Below are positions 62,266 to 64,000 of a stretch of 64,000 nt of DNA, piece by piece (within the stretch, counting starts at the first letter, position 1; each line of letters begins with the position of its first letter). The notes under the pieces were generated by a model. It was not told where the DNA came from. It did not search any database and worked only from the letters and a program-made list of their open reading frames with translations. This stretch comes from UBA1351 sp964627665 (GTDB lineage Bacteria > Bacillota > Clostridia > Lachnospirales > Vallitaleaceae), in assembly GCA_964627665.1 (NCBI GenBank), contig CAZVKG010000011.1, positions 9,303 through 73,302 on the forward strand. The letters are read 5' to 3'. The translations under genes were made by a program, and so were the position numbers.

Positions 62266-64000
62266 TTATAGCATATCTTCGGGCTTAGAAAAATAATATC
62301 CTTGTATAATTTTATAACCTATATCCTTAATCGTATTATATTGATGTTCATCCTCGACACCTTCAGCAATCAGACGTAAATCAAATTCCTCTGCTAGCTC
62401 TTTTAGCGCTCTAAGCATGACTTTACTCTTGGCATTCGTTCCAATGGAATCAATCAGAACTTTATCAATCTTGACTTCATTTACTTCTAAATTGACCAAA
62501 TAATTCAATGCGGAATATCCGGTCCCAAAATCATCCAATGAGATTCGTAGACCTTTATCTCTCAATGTTCTAAGAATCTCATTAACGCGTTCTATTCCAT
62601 TCATTGCAACGCCTTCTGTAATTTCTAAAATTAATTGATTCCCTTCAAATGAATGTATATGTATAAGTTCCTCAATATCATTTGCAAAGCGGGCATCCAT
62701 CAAATATGTTGGCTCTATGTTCACTGAAATTGTAATATGGTCATGATATTTCAGCGAAAGTTTTTGATAATCCCCTAGAGCCCTATCCAATACAAAATAG
62801 CCAAATTCTCGATGTAATCCGATTTGATTAATCAAGGCAATAAATTCTAAGGGAGGTATATTTCCGTATGCTTCTGTTGCCCATCTTGACAGAGCCTCTA
62901 CTCCAACCACTTCGAATGAGTCCACATGGACTTGTGTCTGATAGACGACTTTAAAATTCGTATAACTGACCAAATCTTTTTTTAATTGTTCCATGAGATA
63001 GGTATCCCGTTTTAATTGATCTTCAAAGACAACGTCATAAGCAATGACATTTTGTGTATTCGAATATTTTGCATAGGTCATCGCCAATAGTGCCTTGCGA
63101 TAAGCGTCTTCAAAGGAGTCATCCTCCGGTTCGACCTTTGCATATGCAACATAATAACCAATTAAATTGGATAGATTTTCATCCACAAATGCTTGAGCTA
63201 ACTGTAATTCTATTCGATACAAACTATGATTCAACTGGTCATCATCTGTTCCCGGTATCCACATGGCAAATTGGTTACCTCCGGTTCTAGCTAATAGTTC
63301 ATCGTCTTTATTGGTATCCATTAGATATTTTGTTCCTGTTTTTAATACTCGGTCACCACTACCTGTTCCATAAATCGAATTAATGATATTGAGATTTTTA
63401 AAACTCAATATAAACATCCATCCGCTTATAGATCTATTTTCTTGAATATCTCGAATGGATTGGGAAAAAGCCACATAATTCGGAAGTTGTGTCAATTGAT
63501 CAAAATAGGCCAACTGATTGGCATAATGTACAGAGGTCTCAAGTTCATCAATATTCTCAAGCAGATGATTACGAATCGCATAGGCTGCAAACCGGAAAAT
63601 AAAGGCAAAAAGAATAACAAGCAGTATCTGAATTATCCATATTCCTGCATGCATCTGAGCCGGATTAATAAATCCTGTTTTCCATGACCACCACCATAAA
63701 AGCAAAAGACTTAGAATCGAGATTACAGCGACGATAATACTTTGCCTTTTCTCTAATAATAATATAGCCATTCCATTACTTAATAAAATTAATGATATCG
63801 CCCCACTCGAAAAACCACCATCTATAAAGGAAGCAATCCCTATTCCCATAGCCAAAGCAATAACAACAGCTACTTTAATCTCACGACGCAGATGTCGACG
63901 AAAAAAATATACACCAATCAAAACAATTCCAACAACAACGTCCATATAAACAAAATGATTCGGAATGTCTGTAAATGCAATTGCTAGGGCTGAAAGCCAT
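62266..64000 (-). CDS. GGDEF-EAL membrane protein (start beyond the window)
   Basis: At least 578 codons; the frame is open past 64000, so the N-terminus is outside. Hydrophobic helices fill the first 140 visible residues. The GGDEF domain (about 150-300 of the visible part) is degenerate: TGGNQFAMW where GGDEF is expected, so it should not make cyclic-di-GMP. The EAL domain that follows keeps VEALSRW, SVNIEPTYL, LEITEGVAM, LDDFGTGYSALNYL, VKIDKVLID and AEGVEDEHQY...IQGYYFSKP, and looks active as a phosphodiesterase. An internal ATG at 63945 is possible but the upstream codons continue the membrane segment. Confidence 0.9.
   Translation of the reverse strand, partial: WLSALAIAFTDIPNHFVYMDVVVGIVLIGVYFFRRHLRREIKVAVVIALAMGIGIASFIDGGFSSGAISLILLSNGMAILLLEKRQSIIVAVISILSLLLLWWWSWKTGFINPAQMHAGIWIIQILLVILFAFIFRFAAYAIRNHLLENIDELETSVHYANQLAYFDQLTQLPNYVAFSQSIRDIQENRSISGWMFILSFKNLNIINSIYGTGSGDRVLKTGTKYLMDTNKDDELLARTGGNQFAMWIPGTDDDQLNHSLYRIELQLAQAFVDENLSNLIGYYVAYAKVEPEDDSFEDAYRKALLAMTYAKYSNTQNVIAYDVVFEDQLKRDTYLMEQLKKDLVSYTNFKVVYQTQVHVDSFEVVGVEALSRWATEAYGNIPPLEFIALINQIGLHREFGYFVLDRALGDYQKLSLKYHDHITISVNIEPTYLMDARFANDIEELIHIHSFEGNQLILEITEGVAMNGIERVNEILRTLRDKGLRISLDDFGTGYSALNYLVNLEVNEVKIDKVLIDSIGTNAKSKVMLRALKELAEEFDLRLIAEGVEDEHQYNTIKDIGYKIIQGYYFSKPEDML

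Overview
The window looks like a chromosomal segment of a low-GC, Gram-positive-type anaerobe of the class Clostridia, most likely near the Lachnospirales (Lachnospiraceae or Vallitaleaceae-like). The evidence is AT-rich DNA with strong AGGAGG-type ribosome sites, SLH-domain surface proteins, YesM/YesN-type sugar two-component systems, a PrsA-like lipoprotein foldase, a CGAAC-N4-GTTCG LexA-type box and a clostridial folate operon. No phage, insertion sequence, CRISPR array or rRNA was seen. The genus is an inference only.

Layout. 1-6334 (minus): a sugar-sensing operon with a membrane-anchored binding protein, LytS/YesM-like kinase, YesN-like regulator and a second, XylF-like anchored binding protein, followed by a lipoprotein with a DUF4015 glycosidase-like barrel that runs off the left edge. 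6463-8573: two complementary, each incomplete, RlmH-like proteins encoded convergently, plus a DUF815 ATPase. 8732-12648: an AI-2E-family permease and a C39-like peptidase lipoprotein. 12734-16659: a heterodimeric ABC exporter preceded by a 25-codon leader peptide and two tandem intrinsic terminators, which looks like a translation-dependent attenuator. 16736-23919: TetR, RND adaptor, RND pump and topoisomerase III in one operon. 24061-24480: a DUF2721 membrane protein.

24641-30200 (plus): a folate operon, folE-pabA-pabB-pabC-HD protein-folP-folBK, from a near-consensus promoter to a strong terminator. 30270-32210: a 4Fe-4S membrane protein and a PrsA-like foldase. 32342-42712: an SLH protein and two giant fibronectin-III-like secreted proteins. 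42847-43803: a zinc-ribbon CD225-like protein with a DUF2752 protein. 43907-51675: an ABC importer, GH3 beta-xylosidase/glucosidase and YesM/YesN pair. 51784-51938: a long palindrome. 52038-53218: uppP and a small gene with a LexA-type box in its promoter. 53290-57924: a TolC-like protein, a propeller protein and an SLH protein. 57973-58045: tRNA-Thr(CGU), overlapping the end of an iron alcohol dehydrogenase gene. 59223-64000: a cyclic-di-GMP and CheY/CheX-like signalling cluster that continues past the right edge.

How the genes work together. Two modules sense and take up plant-type sugars (1-6334 and 43907-51675). Two modules export toxic compounds (the ABC and RND pumps). One operon makes dihydropteroate from GTP and chorismate. 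A large share of the window builds and displays surface proteins. The most unusual signals are the split RlmH pair, the leader-peptide attenuator, the LexA-type box with its small gene and the 155-bp palindrome.
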